NCBI RefSeq assembly: GCF_011764425.1
Contig: NZ_BLPF01000002.1
Coordinates: 1,488,997 to 1,552,996, forward strand
DNA from: Phytohabitans houttuyneae
Lineage (GTDB): Bacteria; Actinomycetota; Actinomycetes; Mycobacteriales; Micromonosporaceae
Direction of reading: 5' to 3'
Length of the DNA stretch: 64,000 bases
The notes below the pieces were generated by a model that saw only the letters and a program-made list of their open reading frames with translations, searched no databases and was not told the DNA's origin. Below, piece after piece: positions 37,120-46,668 of the stretch (its first letter is position 1; each line of letters opens with the position of its first letter). The translations under genes were made by a program, and so were the position numbers.

Positions 37120-37880
37120 GTAAAATCCCCACTGTGACGGAACCTCAGGTCAACTGTGGTTTCTACGTTGTTCGCTCGAAGACTGCAAGAGGCCGATCCA
37201 CCATTCCACCGAAAGAGCCGGTCATAAATTGGGCACCCAGGGGTAATGAGGGCACTCCGACCTTCGGACGCGCTGACAATAGCCAGTGAAGGACCATCTT
37301 TCACGCCGGAATCCCGCATATGACCGTTAAGACGAGGCCGCTATCACTCAACAGGCATCCCGGGTCACCGACGGGCCACCGCCGTCCGGATTCCGTATGG
37401 GGCGGCTGCACCGAGTCACACAATTCGCGGACAGAGTAGGCTGAGCCATTCCGGGCAAGCGGTTGACTACCGAGTGCTGTCATGTGGTGCGGTCCAGCTC
37501 CGCCTGGTCGGGGCCTCGACTACGCCTAGTAGCTTTGCATTGCACCCGCAACACAGCTGGGCGAGGAGCTGACACAGGCCGATGCAACTCGTATGCCGCT
37601 GGCTTCCGTACCGTAGGACCTGCGGTTGACTTGATCTCATCTCTTTCTCTGTCTTCGCGCCAGTCCCGACCGATACAGCCACTAGCTAGCGTGATCGAAT
37701 GCATTGTTCTCGGCAAATCCGTGCGTTGGTGTGGCGACGTGGCCGTGTTTGCGGATGAACGACCACGTCGCTGACCCATTAACCTACCGTCGTCGACACC
37801 AGCTGCGTGCATGCCGACCCGAGTACCACCAAGGGTCTACCGCTGTCCACGCTGCCCGGATGACCCGTCGCCACCTCCGC
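37120..37880. other. Intergenic, about 760 bases, no gene recognised
   Basis: It separates the toxin operon from the dusB relic. There are no supported ORFs. It should contain the toxin promoter near its left end, but I could not identify a clear -10/-35 pair. Confidence 0.45.
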
Positions 37881-37883
37881 GGG

Positions 37884-38275
37884 ATCGCGCCGCCACCGCG
37901 CCAGTGCACCAGGGCGCCAGTCCCGTCGGCCAGATCGCCGGCACCATGTGCCGCCACGTCGAGTTGCTGACCGAGGCGATGGACGGCGAGCGGGACGCCT
38001 GCACCGACTTCCGCAAGCATGTGGCGTGGTACCTGGCGGGCTTTCCGGTTGGGGCCGACCTGCGCCGCGGGCTCGCCGTGATCAGCAGTCGGGTCGAGCT
38101 GGCCGACCTGCTGGGCCAGCTCGATCCAGAGGGGCCCTTTCCTGTTGACACGCTCGGCCGGCCGCGGGGCCGCACCGACTTGCCCGGCAAGGTGTTCCTG
38201 CCGGATGGGTGGCTGGCCGACCGGGGTGGCGAGGCCGTGCCCGAGGGAGGGGAGCTACCGGGTTCAGGAGGGTAG
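37884..38275 (+). pseudogene. C-terminal fragment of tRNA-dihydrouridine synthase (DusB-like)
   Basis: The readable part (VGQIAGTMCRHVELLTEAMD, DFRKHVAWYLAGFPVGADLR, and RGRTDLPGKVFLPDGWL) matches the helical C-terminal domain of actinobacterial DusB. The FMN-binding TIM barrel with the catalytic Cys is absent, so it cannot be active. It ends 12 bases inside the end of the convergent acetamidase gene. It is a relic of a translocated or deleted housekeeping gene. Confidence 0.8.
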
Positions 38276-39553
38276 GAAGTGCCGCTTCTGGATCACGCCG
38301 TGTACGCCGACGGTCCGGTCGACCACTTGCGAGACCTCGAAGTCGGATGCCGCGGACAGGTACGCGTACGCCACCGCCCGGTCCATGCCGAGGTCGTGCT
38401 GTAGGAAGTCGAGGGCGTTGACCACCGCCCGCCGCATTGCGATGTCGAGGTCGTTGACCTGCCCGTTCTGGGCACCGTCCGGGTCGGACAGGCCGATCGG
38501 CACCCACGCGTCGGGTGTCTCGGCGAACGGGTACCGGAACGCTACCGAGGGTGCGCCGTCGGAGCCGGCCTTGCAGACGGTGAGCCGGAACGTTCCCCGT
38601 AGCGAGCCCTCCAAGGCGGTGAGCGCGACTTCACCGTCGCCCATCGCGAGGTGCGGATCGCCGACGTGGAACAGCGCGCCCTCGGCGAAGACCGGCAGGT
38701 AGAAGGTGGCACCCACGCCGAGCAGGTTGATGTCGATGTTGCCGCCGCCGAGCGTGGGCGGAATCGAGTTCAGCGCCGGGCCGGTGAGGCCGTCGCCGGC
38801 GGCGAAGGCAACTCCCATGATCCCCATGAACGGCCGCAGCGGAAACGCCACCGAGCCGCGCCGGCCGCGGGGAAGCACGCCGGTCAGCCCGCGCCGGCCC
38901 TGCCGTACCGGGGTGAAGATCGAGATGTTGCCGTACCGGGTCGGGTCGCCGGTCGGCCTGCCGTCGGTGGCGACCGGCGGCATGATCTCGTCGACCGTGA
39001 TGCCGGCGGGCGCGGCGCCACCGGCCAGTTGCGGCAGCGCGCCCTTGCCGTGCCGGCTGGAGATCACCCCGTATGGCACCCGGGGCAGCATCGACAGCAT
39101 CTCGACCTTGAGTACGTCGCCCGGCTCCGCGCTGTCGACGTGGATCGGGCCGGTGACCACGTGCGGGCCGTCCACATCGAAGTTCCGGGTGGTCCGGTCG
39201 TACTCGCGGGCCACCGCGATCGCGTCACTGAGCACCTGCTTGGCCGGTACGCCCTGCTTCGCGAAGTACGCCAGCGGGTCGCGGCCCTGGTCCTCCAGGA
39301 TGCCCTCGTGCGAGACCGTGTCGATGGTGACGGTCTCGCCGGACCGCACGCGCAGCACAGGCTCGCTGCGAAGCGACGGGAGATAGCCCCAGCGGACCTG
39401 ATCGGGCAGCGACGGCAGGTAGTGCCGGCCGTGGATCGGGCCCTTGCCGGGCTGGAGGATGCCCCGGCCCGCGGCGGATGCCCGGCCAGCCAGCAAGGGA
39501 GACGAGGCGCCCAACGCGAGGGCGGCGCCCAGGAACCGTCGACGTCCGTTCAT
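38264..39553 (-). CDS. Acetamidase/formamidase family protein, Tat-exported
   Basis: 429 residues of the FmdA/AmdA family, which hydrolyses short amides to ammonia and acid. The N-terminus RRRFLGAALALGASSPLLAG is a twin-arginine signal, so this one is secreted or membrane-associated, unlike the cytosolic E. coli or mycobacterial forms. Family segments: GPIHVDSAEPGDVLKVEML, LFHVGDPHLAMGDGEV and the closing SDFEVSQVVDRTVGVHG. Monocistronic by position. Confidence 0.88.
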   Translation of the reverse strand: MNGRRRFLGAALALGASSPLLAGRASAAGRGILQPGKGPIHGRHYLPSLPDQVRWGYLPSLRSEPVLRVRSGETVTIDTVSHEGILEDQGRDPLAYFAKQGVPAKQVLSDAIAVAREYDRTTRNFDVDGPHVVTGPIHVDSAEPGDVLKVEMLSMLPRVPYGVISSRHGKGALPQLAGGAAPAGITVDEIMPPVATDGRPTGDPTRYGNISIFTPVRQGRRGLTGVLPRGRRGSVAFPLRPFMGIMGVAFAAGDGLTGPALNSIPPTLGGGNIDINLLGVGATFYLPVFAEGALFHVGDPHLAMGDGEVALTALEGSLRGTFRLTVCKAGSDGAPSVAFRYPFAETPDAWVPIGLSDPDGAQNGQVNDLDIAMRRAVVNALDFLQHDLGMDRAVAYAYLSAASDFEVSQVVDRTVGVHGVIQKRHFLPS

Positions 39554-40753
39554 GCGGGAAACGTGGACCGCCGGGATTTCGGGCCCGTCAATGCGACGTT
39601 AAATGATCAAATATTGCGCGACTCCGCTACGGTCTCGCCGCGACGCTTCCCCAAGCGCTGACTGTCGCCGGCGTAACGATAATCCTGGCCACCCGCCGCT
39701 CCGCCACCCGTACCCTCGGTGGGGCCCGTGCCGCAGAGATCGCACGGCACACCCCATGGTTGGGCGTCTTCCACCACACCGGGTCGGGCCTTGGAAGCGT
39801 GGCAGGACCGCGACCGGCGAGCGCACCTGGCGGTGCACCATCACTACGCGACCCTCGCCGCCGCTCCGTGCAGCTGACGCAACCGGCAACCGCGCCTTCG
39901 CTACGTGCCAGACATCCTTCACCCGCACAGCAGAGGCGCCGCTCACTCCCTCAGCGGCAAATGAGGATGCGCCGCCAATGGCCGAGGCTCGCATACATAG
40001 CTGGTGATCGAGGACGTCGGCGATGAGATCCAGCATGCACACGAACCCTGGACTAAACCGCTCGTGGCGCTCATCCGGCTGCTCCGCCATAAGGCAGCTG
40101 CGACTGGTGCGGACAAGCGTAGGAGGGCCAGGACGCATACGACACGGACCTCGACGCCATAGGCATAACCACACGGGCCGGCTCTACGACGGCCGGGCCC
40201 GTCGCGGCGATCCTCGTGGCAATCGTACGTGCCACCCAGGGCTGGCCGCGCTGGACGGCGGTGGAGATCCTCATGACTGCCTTGCCTGGGCGCGGCCGGA
40301 ACAGCGCTTCGTCGACGGGAGCCCACGACGGTGGCCGACGCGGATCGGGAGCCGCTCGCCAAATGCGGTCGCTCGTTTTGAGAGAGCACGACTTCTCCTG
40401 GAGCACGCGGAATCCGGAGGACGTTCCGGGGTGCGCGACGGGCCGATCGGACAATTGTCGTCATCCATCGGTCGATCAAATGCAGCGTCGTCCGAGATCC
40501 GACTGCCCGATTAGCACGATGGGTCAAGTCTGGGCGCATGCGATTCGAGCGCGTGCAACCTTCCCATCCCAACTGAAGCCATCGACCAAACCGACCCAAG
40601 GTCACGAACTCACACTTACGGAAGTAGCGGCTTGTATAGCCCTACTGGCTGAATCAATCCAAGAGCGTGCCCGAACGCACACCCGGTCCGCCAGCAACTG
40701 GCAGGACCCTTGTAGTACCTAGGATGAATCTGCTCCGCAAGAAAGGCGTTGAG
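39554..40753. other. Long intergenic region, about 1.2 kb, no gene recognised
   Basis: Frames on both strands look like noise without start sites. No tRNA-like TpsiC loop (GGTTCRA) was found on inspection. G+C falls towards the right end, where the AT-richer membrane-protein gene begins. Confidence 0.4.
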
Positions 40754-42463
40754 ATGCATCTCGGCAGGAGCATCGGCTTCGCGGGCCGGCTTTTAACCGG
40801 CCTACTCGCCGGTGGGTGCGCATGGGTCGCGATCGTTGACGGTCCTGTCGATGACTTGCTTGGATCAGCCGAGATGATCTTTCGCTTGATCGCCGCCGGT
40901 GTCGCCGCAACAATGTTGGTCTGGCTCCTGATCGACCTCAAGCGCGGACGAAAAGACGAAAACTACTTGAGCAAGCCAGTGCCCGACAATCCTGATACCG
41001 ACGAAGGCCTCGACGAGGAGATTGACGAGAGCATTCAGGCTGTATTACAAAAGTATGGTGACCCTCGGTCGCTTGATCTCTTCGGGAAAATGCTGACCGA
41101 CTCTCGACTCCTAGTGCGGACCTATGAGCATGCAGATATCTTGGATCAATCATTGATGGTGACCACCTCAATCGACTACTGCCTAGATCGACCCCTCGCG
41201 CACGACACGGATACAGTTTCAGTGCCTGTGCCAGTCATCGAAGCTCCGAAAGGGCGCCTGCTCGACTCTTTTGAAGTGTTCGGCGACACGGGGACTATGT
41301 CCACCCTGCCCCAGAGAGAGATGCGGGGCCTACTGGCTTGGACACTTGTCTCGTACTACAAGGTGGCATATGGGCAAGCCGCAGGAGATCTCTTCGATCC
41401 GGCATCTAGACCCCCGCAACTTAAGGCTTTACTTCGGACGATCTATCGCCGTGGCAGGCTCAGTTCAAGTCAAGCTAAGGCACAATATGAGCAGGTCATA
41501 ATGGGTCTTACTGTCGGGACGGGTCGTATTGAGCGTCGCTTCGCAGAGAGGCTGAAGTACCTCTGTATGTTCTACTCTCGGCACTACGTCGTAGGGGTCG
41601 ACATCCATCTGGATCATCAATCGACCAGGCTTCACCTGAAGTACCGTCAATTGGCGCCGATATATGGCCTAGTGGAGGACTGGCGCAGTACGCTCCGCGC
41701 CAGACTTGGCCTTAGGCCGTACGTGTTCAAGCTACCGATGCCGATGCTTTATAGAACTGAGTCATACCATTTCTTCATGCGGGGCGCGCCTGGTCAATAC
41801 GTTCAAGACCACTGCATCGTTGACAGCACCTCTAACACCCGAATTGGCGATTCCCTCAAAGAAGCTAGCTTCGCGGAGTGCTATCTCCGACTTCGACACA
41901 AGGTTGGACTTCCATATGCACGCGTTTACGCACGCGGCTTTCAGCGAGTCGATGATTCACGCCAAATTCCCATGGCATCCCTAGTAACGTTCGCTGAGGT
42001 ACCGCCAGGTGCATTAGGTGGCGCCGCGCGAGTATTGATGGTGAGCACCGCCCTTGTCACTCTTTTCGCTTTCTTGCGACCGGCAGTACAAGACCTGCCG
42101 TCTGACGGCGCAGCTTTATTGCTTGCCGCTCCTGCTGCAATAGCGACGTGGGTAGGGCACAGTATCGAACGAGTTCGACAATCGTCACTATCGACTTATT
42201 TCGGGCTGCTGACGGCGCAGGTCCTTTCCGTGTCTAGTGCCCTGTTGTACCTCGCGGAGCGCCGAGTCCCTGACTGGGCTCAGAGATACCTAACGGTGCA
42301 CGATCAAGGGATTGTCGGATTTTGGACGCTCCCTGACTTTGATGCCGCTTGGTTAGCTTTGAGTCTTGTTGGCGTTGCCTTCACACTCTACCTTCATGTC
42401 ATACGCGAACGTTGTACGCGAACATACCTCAATGCCGTCCGGCGCTGGAACTCGCTTGAGTGA
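40754..42463 (+). CDS. Hypothetical membrane protein, lower G+C than surroundings
   Basis: 569 residues from ATG 40754 (GAAAGG 7 bases upstream); an in-frame ATG at 40724 is an alternative without a clear site. Two N-terminal spans (LLTGLLAGGCAWVAIVDG, FRLIAAGVAATMLVWLLI) and four or so near the C-terminus (from VLMVSTALVTLFAFL) flank a soluble domain of about 330 residues with many Tyr/His/Arg (for example YRTESYHFFMRGAPGQYVQD). No catalytic motif or family recognised. Codon use is clearly less GC-biased than its neighbours, indicating acquired DNA. A small gene follows 47 bases later. Confidence 0.7.
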   Translation: MHLGRSIGFAGRLLTGLLAGGCAWVAIVDGPVDDLLGSAEMIFRLIAAGVAATMLVWLLIDLKRGRKDENYLSKPVPDNPDTDEGLDEEIDESIQAVLQKYGDPRSLDLFGKMLTDSRLLVRTYEHADILDQSLMVTTSIDYCLDRPLAHDTDTVSVPVPVIEAPKGRLLDSFEVFGDTGTMSTLPQREMRGLLAWTLVSYYKVAYGQAAGDLFDPASRPPQLKALLRTIYRRGRLSSSQAKAQYEQVIMGLTVGTGRIERRFAERLKYLCMFYSRHYVVGVDIHLDHQSTRLHLKYRQLAPIYGLVEDWRSTLRARLGLRPYVFKLPMPMLYRTESYHFFMRGAPGQYVQDHCIVDSTSNTRIGDSLKEASFAECYLRLRHKVGLPYARVYARGFQRVDDSRQIPMASLVTFAEVPPGALGGAARVLMVSTALVTLFAFLRPAVQDLPSDGAALLLAAPAAIATWVGHSIERVRQSSLSTYFGLLTAQVLSVSSALLYLAERRVPDWAQRYLTVHDQGIVGFWTLPDFDAAWLALSLVGVAFTLYLHVIRERCTRTYLNAVRRWNSLE

Positions 42464-42510
42464 AGCCCCAGAACCTGACCACAAGACGCTCGTTCTAAGG
42501 AAGGACATTC

Positions 42511-42816
42511 GTGACAACACTGCTAGATCGGCTGCGCCGACACGCAGGACGGCGTATGGTGAGGCTGCCCGCACAGCGACAGCCGGAGCGTGTCCCCCGG
42601 GAGGCTCGCGTGCAACCAGAATTTGACGACCCAGGGCGCCTGGAACCCGGTTCGGCGTTCGCCTTCCGGATCGAGGCCGACCCTCGAGATGCAGCGTCCG
42701 TGCGTCCATTCATGGACGCAGAGGAGCGAGCCGAGCTGTACAGAGTACTTGAGGAGGGCGCTCGTAGCGCCGCCGACCACTTGCGGTCTCGGCAGTCTGA
42801 AGCACCAAGACCTTGA
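42511..42816 (+). CDS. Small charged hypothetical protein
   Basis: 101 residues from GTG 42511, with AAGGAAGG about 7 bases upstream. Arg/Glu-rich, no membrane span; helical C-terminal half (DAEERAELYRVLEEGARSAA). It follows the membrane protein at 40754 and may be its operon partner. No family recognised. Confidence 0.55.
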   Translation: MTTLLDRLRRHAGRRMVRLPAQRQPERVPREARVQPEFDDPGRLEPGSAFAFRIEADPRDAASVRPFMDAEERAELYRVLEEGARSAADHLRSRQSEAPRP

Positions 42817-42941
42817 TCTCTCGGTATGGGCCCTCACACCAACGACTAAGTGTGACCAGCAACCTTGCTCTTAGCTCCTGCGCTTGCCGCGGGCCGGGAT
42901 AATGCTCAGGATCCGTGCCAAACACGGCTCCTGAGCTGCGG

Positions 42942-43598
42942 TTACCTCCTCGATGGCTGCACCGAGGTCGCTGCTTGGCGCTTCCGGACGTCAGCCGTTG
43001 ACGAGCACCGCCGGGGCGGTGGCGCCGTGCCGGCCCACCTCGCCGAACTACCTGGCTCAAAGCCAGCCGGCGTAATGCTCGGCCCGAAAGGCGCGGCCAC
43101 GATATGGCGGGTGCCCTCCGCGCGATGCTGCGGCCCCCGACTCGCCCAACAACAGCGCTTCGAAGGCATCGTCGCCGGCCTCCTACAAACGCCCTGCCAA
43201 GCCACATGAGCATGGCTGGCTCGCGGAGGTCGAGAGGACTGCAGAAGGGGTACGGCCACGGGCATCAGCGCGTAGCCGGCGAGGATCGCGACGGTGACGC
43301 CGCGGGACAGGTGCAGCCCGCGGCGGGCGAACGCGCCGACCACCCACCGCACGACCACGGTCGCCACCACGACGGCGCCGAGCAGCACCCAGCGCCGGGA
43401 GCCCGCCGAGCGCAGCGGCACCAGCCACGCCAGGCTCGCCACCGCGACAAGCGCAAGCGACGGCAGCATGCGGGGCAGCACGTGGGTGGCGAAGCCGTAC
43501 CCCTCGATCATGGTGGGCACGCCGCGCCGCACGAACCAGCGCTCGGTCCGGCGCGCGAGAGCCCGTGAGGCGGTGAACGGCACAGCTAGATCATGCAC
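42942..43598 (-). CDS. Small membrane protein, C-terminal part uncertain
   Basis: 218 residues if read from GTG 43598. Three clear spans lie in the first 130 residues (LPSLALVAVASLAWLVPL, WVLLGAVVVATVVVRWVV, GVTVAILAGYALMPVAVP). The remainder, from about 43210 leftwards, is Ser/Pro/Arg-rich with unlike composition and may be read-through past a junction. It is divergent from the TIGR04222-like gene, separated by about 50 bases, and may share a promoter region with it. Function unknown. Confidence 0.5.
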   Translation of the reverse strand: MHDLAVPFTASRALARRTERWFVRRGVPTMIEGYGFATHVLPRMLPSLALVAVASLAWLVPLRSAGSRRWVLLGAVVVATVVVRWVVGAFARRGLHLSRGVTVAILAGYALMPVAVPLLQSSRPPRASHAHVAWQGVCRRPATMPSKRCCWASRGPQHRAEGTRHIVAAPFGPSITPAGFEPGSSARWAGTAPPPRRCSSTADVRKRQAATSVQPSRR

Positions 43599-43649
43599 GC
43601 CGCGGCCGCCGCGGGTGGGACACGTGCGGGCGTGCCGCACACTGCGGGC

Positions 43650-44318
43650 ATGCGTCAGATCGAGGGGCTCACCGCCACCGGGATCGGCCACCTGCACGGT
43701 GGTCGTTGGGGTGCGGTCCGCACCGGCCTGGCGATGCTCCACTCGCGTGAGGCGGTGGTCGCCGGCCGGGAAGGCATGGTGGAGCGTGCCGGCTCGCGGC
43801 CGCCTGACGCCGAGCCGCTCGAACGGGCCTTGTTCGCCGCCCTCTACGGCGACATGGGGCTGCGCGAGTTGGCCGAACGGCCGCGCGTGCGGGAGGCGAT
43901 CGGTGACGTGCGGCGCGACCTGGTCCGCCGAGGGCTGGTCCGCCCGCGGTGGCGGCGGGTACTGGTGCCGCTGGCCTTGGCGGTCGTGCCGCGGTTGATG
44001 CTGGCCCGGCTCATCGACGTGATCGGCGCGTCGATCGGCCTCGCCGCGTCGGTGGTGCTGGTCGGCGCCGCGTGCTGGTTCCTGCCACGGCGTACGGTCG
44101 CCGGCGCCCGCGCTCTGCGCCAGCTGCGCTCTCTGCACCCCGCGCCGGCCGGCCCTGGCGGCACGCCCGCGACGTTAGGGACCGCGGTCGCCCTTTACGG
44201 TGCGCAGGCGCTGCTCGCCACGATGCCCGTGTTCGCGCGCAACAGCGGGCTGCTCGACGGCGGCCGGTGGTCGGTCATCCACAGCGACAGTTCACTACGG
44301 TCCTCCTCAGCGACATAG
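43650..44318 (+). CDS. TIGR04222-like membrane protein, probably N-terminally short
   Basis: 222 residues. The first half resembles the TIGR04222 pattern: a GG-W-A-V-A-L-LHSREAV segment (GGRWGAVRTGLAMLHSREAV), a PLERALFAAL helix and VRRDLVRRGLVRP. Two spans (VPLALAVVPRLMLARLIDVI, LAASVVLVGAACWFLP) follow. Full-length relatives have an extra N-terminal part that is not present here. The function of the family is unknown; members are often surface or secreted in actinobacteria. Confidence 0.55.
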   Translation: MRQIEGLTATGIGHLHGGRWGAVRTGLAMLHSREAVVAGREGMVERAGSRPPDAEPLERALFAALYGDMGLRELAERPRVREAIGDVRRDLVRRGLVRPRWRRVLVPLALAVVPRLMLARLIDVIGASIGLAASVVLVGAACWFLPRRTVAGARALRQLRSLHPAPAGPGGTPATLGTAVALYGAQALLATMPVFARNSGLLDGGRWSVIHSDSSLRSSSAT

Positions 44319-44350
44319 GACGTCCCAAAACAATCGATACCTTCAGTGCG

Positions 44351-44989
44351 ATGTGTTCCGTACGCGACTACCCGTTCAGCGCCCCGGACCGCCTCCACCT
44401 CGACCCCTTCTACGCGCAGCTGCGGCGCACCGAGCCGTTGACGCGGGTGCGGATGCCGTTCGGCGAGGAGGTCTGGCTCGCCACCCGCCACTCGGACGTG
44501 CGCACCGTGCTCGGCGACCCCCGCTTCAGCCGCGCCGCCAGCGTCGGGCGGGACGAGCCAAGGATCACGCCGCGGCCGATCGAGGGCGGCATGCTGTCGA
44601 TGGACCCGCCGGAGCACAGCCGCCTGCGCCGGCTCATCGCCAAGGCGTTCACCGCGCGGCGGGTCGAGCTGCTGCGGCCGCGGACCCGGCAGATCGCCGA
44701 CGGCCTGATCGACCGCATGGTCGAGGACGGGCCGCCGGCCGACCTGGTCGAGCGGTTCGCGACGCCGCTGCCCATCACAGTGATCTGCGAGCTGCTCGGC
44801 GTCCCGGTCGAGGACCAGGAGCACTTCGACGCCTGGTCGGAGGCGATCGTGTCGACCACGTCGCTCACCCCGGAGGAGATCAAGCGGTACCTGGAGAGCC
44901 TCTGGGGCTACATGGCCGGCCTGATCGCCGAGCGCCGCGTGCGCCCGACCGACGACCTCATCGGCGCGCTGGTGCCGGCCCGTGATTGA
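44351..44989 (+). pseudogene. Cytochrome P450, C-terminally truncated
   Basis: 212 residues of a bacterial CYP: FGEEVWLATRHSDVRTVLGD, SMDPPEHSRLRRLIAKAFTA (C-helix motif), LPITVICELLGVP and ending DDLIGALVPARD, just before the I-helix. The AGxxT oxygen-binding helix, ExxR and the haem Cys loop are all missing, so no activity is possible. The sequence after the stop is unrelated, marking a deletion or insertion breakpoint near 44985. Confidence 0.88.
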
Positions 44990-45107
44990 CGCAGCGCCGC
45001 GAGCTCCGTACCAAGGTCTTGAGCGCTTTCAAGGGGAGGGCTGCGGCCCGCCTCTGGGAGGATGTCGGGTGCATTCACTTGGCGGAAGAGGGACGGCGGC
45101 GCGTGGT

Positions 45108-45293
45108 ATGCATCTTCTCCCGTGGTGGATCAATCTCGGCTATATAGCCGGCGGGCTTGCTTTGTATTTGGCTGACCCGTCCTCCATCTTTCGAGGAATT
45201 GTCGGGATCGGCCTTGCTGTCGGCGCGGCCGGCGACCTCGCTTACCGCGCTGCCCTCCGTCTTTGGGGCGGAAGGAAGAAAAGCGGCGAATGA
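45108..45293 (+). CDS. Small membrane protein (61 aa)
   Basis: ATG 45108. Two spans (INLGYIAGGLALYLADP, FRGIVGIGLAVGAAGDLAY) and a basic C-terminus (RKKSGE) give a hairpin topology with both ends inside. No family assigned. The ribosome-binding site is poor (GAGGGA 16 bases away). Confidence 0.45.
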   Translation: MHLLPWWINLGYIAGGLALYLADPSSIFRGIVGIGLAVGAAGDLAYRAALRLWGGRKKSGE

Positions 45294-45386
45294 GCAAAAC
45301 GTTGCTGACTCAAGGTGGTGACACGGGAACGGTTAGTAGTGGTCTGGAGCCCAAAAAGGTCGCCGATTCTCGGCCGATGTGGACGT

Positions 45387-45428
45387 GACCCTCTTGCCCA
45401 ACGCCCATCCAGAGTAGGCAAGAGGGTC
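45387..45428. terminator. 12-bp stem-loop, possible terminator
   Basis: GACCCTCTTGCC (45387-45398) pairs perfectly with GGCAAGAGGGTC (45417-45428) around an 18-base loop. There is no T-run. It lies between the plus-strand genes on the left and the long minus-strand island on the right and could end transcription from either side. Confidence 0.45.
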
Positions 45429-45615
45429 GCGACGCGTTCCGGAGCTGGCTTGGGCACTGTGTACGGCATCTGAAACAAGTTGTCCCCGGTCGAGCCAGCT
45501 ACTGGCTGAGGGCTGCCGTGGCCATCTCACGTCCACTCGGCGCGAACCCTCGGCGAGCCGGGAGGCGATCATGCCGCCGACCTTTCGAAGCCAGCACCGG
45601 TTACCTGGGTCGGGG

Positions 45616-46269
45616 TTACGTGGGTGGCGTCGGCGGGGCCTGTCCGGGATCGGTGTCCCACACGCCCAGCGGATGCTCGGCGGTGATCCGGCCGCGGCCG
45701 GGTGTGAGGGTGGCGAACAGGTGGCTGTAGATGCCGTGTAGCTCGCCGCGGACCCGAACCAACCGCCTGCCGCGGATGTGCCGGGTTGGCAGGCCGGTCA
45801 CGACTCGCCCGATCAGGCCGTACAGGTCACGGTCTTCGATCAGGACGGCGCAGGGCTCGCAGGCTGCCCACCGTTCGCCCCACGCGGCGGTGAGGGCGGG
45901 TTCGGTGTCGGTGCGTCGGGCGCGGGCGGCGTGGTGCCGGTCGCGGTAGTCGCCGGCGTCGAGCACACGGGTGGTGACCTGGCGCAGATGGGTGAGCTGG
46001 TCGTCGGCCCGGTACACCCATCGGGTGTCTGGGGCGGAGCAGAAGTCGCACTCGAACACCGGGTCGTCAATCTCGGCTACCGGCACCGGAAGAGCCCGGT
46101 GGTCGACGGTGCCGCCGCGCAGTTCGACCGCATGCCGGTAGGCCAGCCGCCCCTTGTGCAGGTGTGGCGTCAACGCGCGTCGACAGGTGCGGCAGAAGAA
46201 CACGATCTTCGGCGACGGCCTGCCGGCCGGAGCGGATCCGGGGTGGTCGGGCCCCTGTGGACGGGTCAT
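45616..46269 (-). CDS. Cys-pair (Zn-ribbon-like) hypothetical protein, last gene of the island array
   Basis: 217 residues from ATG 46269, GGAGG upstream. Three CxxC pairs (FFCRTCRRAL, ECDFCSAP, ACEPCAVL) suggest zinc binding. The remainder is helical and basic, with no membrane span. It starts in an ATGA overlap with the 36-codon ORF before it. A DNA- or RNA-binding role in the element is possible; no family recognised. Confidence 0.7.
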   Translation of the reverse strand: MTRPQGPDHPGSAPAGRPSPKIVFFCRTCRRALTPHLHKGRLAYRHAVELRGGTVDHRALPVPVAEIDDPVFECDFCSAPDTRWVYRADDQLTHLRQVTTRVLDAGDYRDRHHAARARRTDTEPALTAAWGERWAACEPCAVLIEDRDLYGLIGRVVTGLPTRHIRGRRLVRVRGELHGIYSHLFATLTPGRGRITAEHPLGVWDTDPGQAPPTPPT

Positions 46270-46376
46270 GGTCGGCCTCCGTCGCTGTACTGGTGGTCGG
46301 ACTGGACCGCGCGAGCGCGGCGTGAAGGGGTGGTTGTTCGAGCCGTGGGGCCGGGGTCGGCTGACTCGACCGGCAT
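46266..46376 (-). CDS. Overlooked 36-aa ORF with strong ribosome-binding site
   Basis: AAAGGAGG stands 5 bases before ATG 46376. The peptide starts MPVESADPGP and ends YSDGGRP; its TGA overlaps the start of the Zn-ribbon gene (ATGA). Either a real small protein or a leader that sets the translation rate of the next gene. Confidence 0.5.
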   Translation of the reverse strand: MPVESADPGPTARTTTPSRRARAVQSDHQYSDGGRP

Positions 46377-46668
46377 CTTGGCCTCCTTTGTGGACGGTGC
46401 TGTGTGGAAGGTGGTGCTGAGGCTTGGCGGGGCGGAAATTTCGCGTGAGCAACCGCGGGCGCGTCGCGGCGGCATCGGCACGACGCGATCAGCCGGCACC
46501 GATGCGTGCTGGCGTGGAACTGGTTACGGCCGGGATCGACGCGCAGGTGTTGTCGAGGGGGCAGCCGGAACCCAGCGCCTGCACGCCGCCAGAGCCCTGG
46601 GACTGGTCGGGGTTCCTCACGGGTGCGGGCGCTGGGATCCCGGCCGCCACCTGGCAGTGGCTACCGGC

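Noticed and set aside
37463-37774. 103-codon ORF in the gap after the toxin operon
   Set aside because: No ribosome-binding site, no recognisable fold and biased residue composition.
39554-40753. A tRNA or attachment site in the long gap
   Set aside because: No TpsiC-type GGTTCRA with paired arms was found by eye; a covariance-model scan would settle it.
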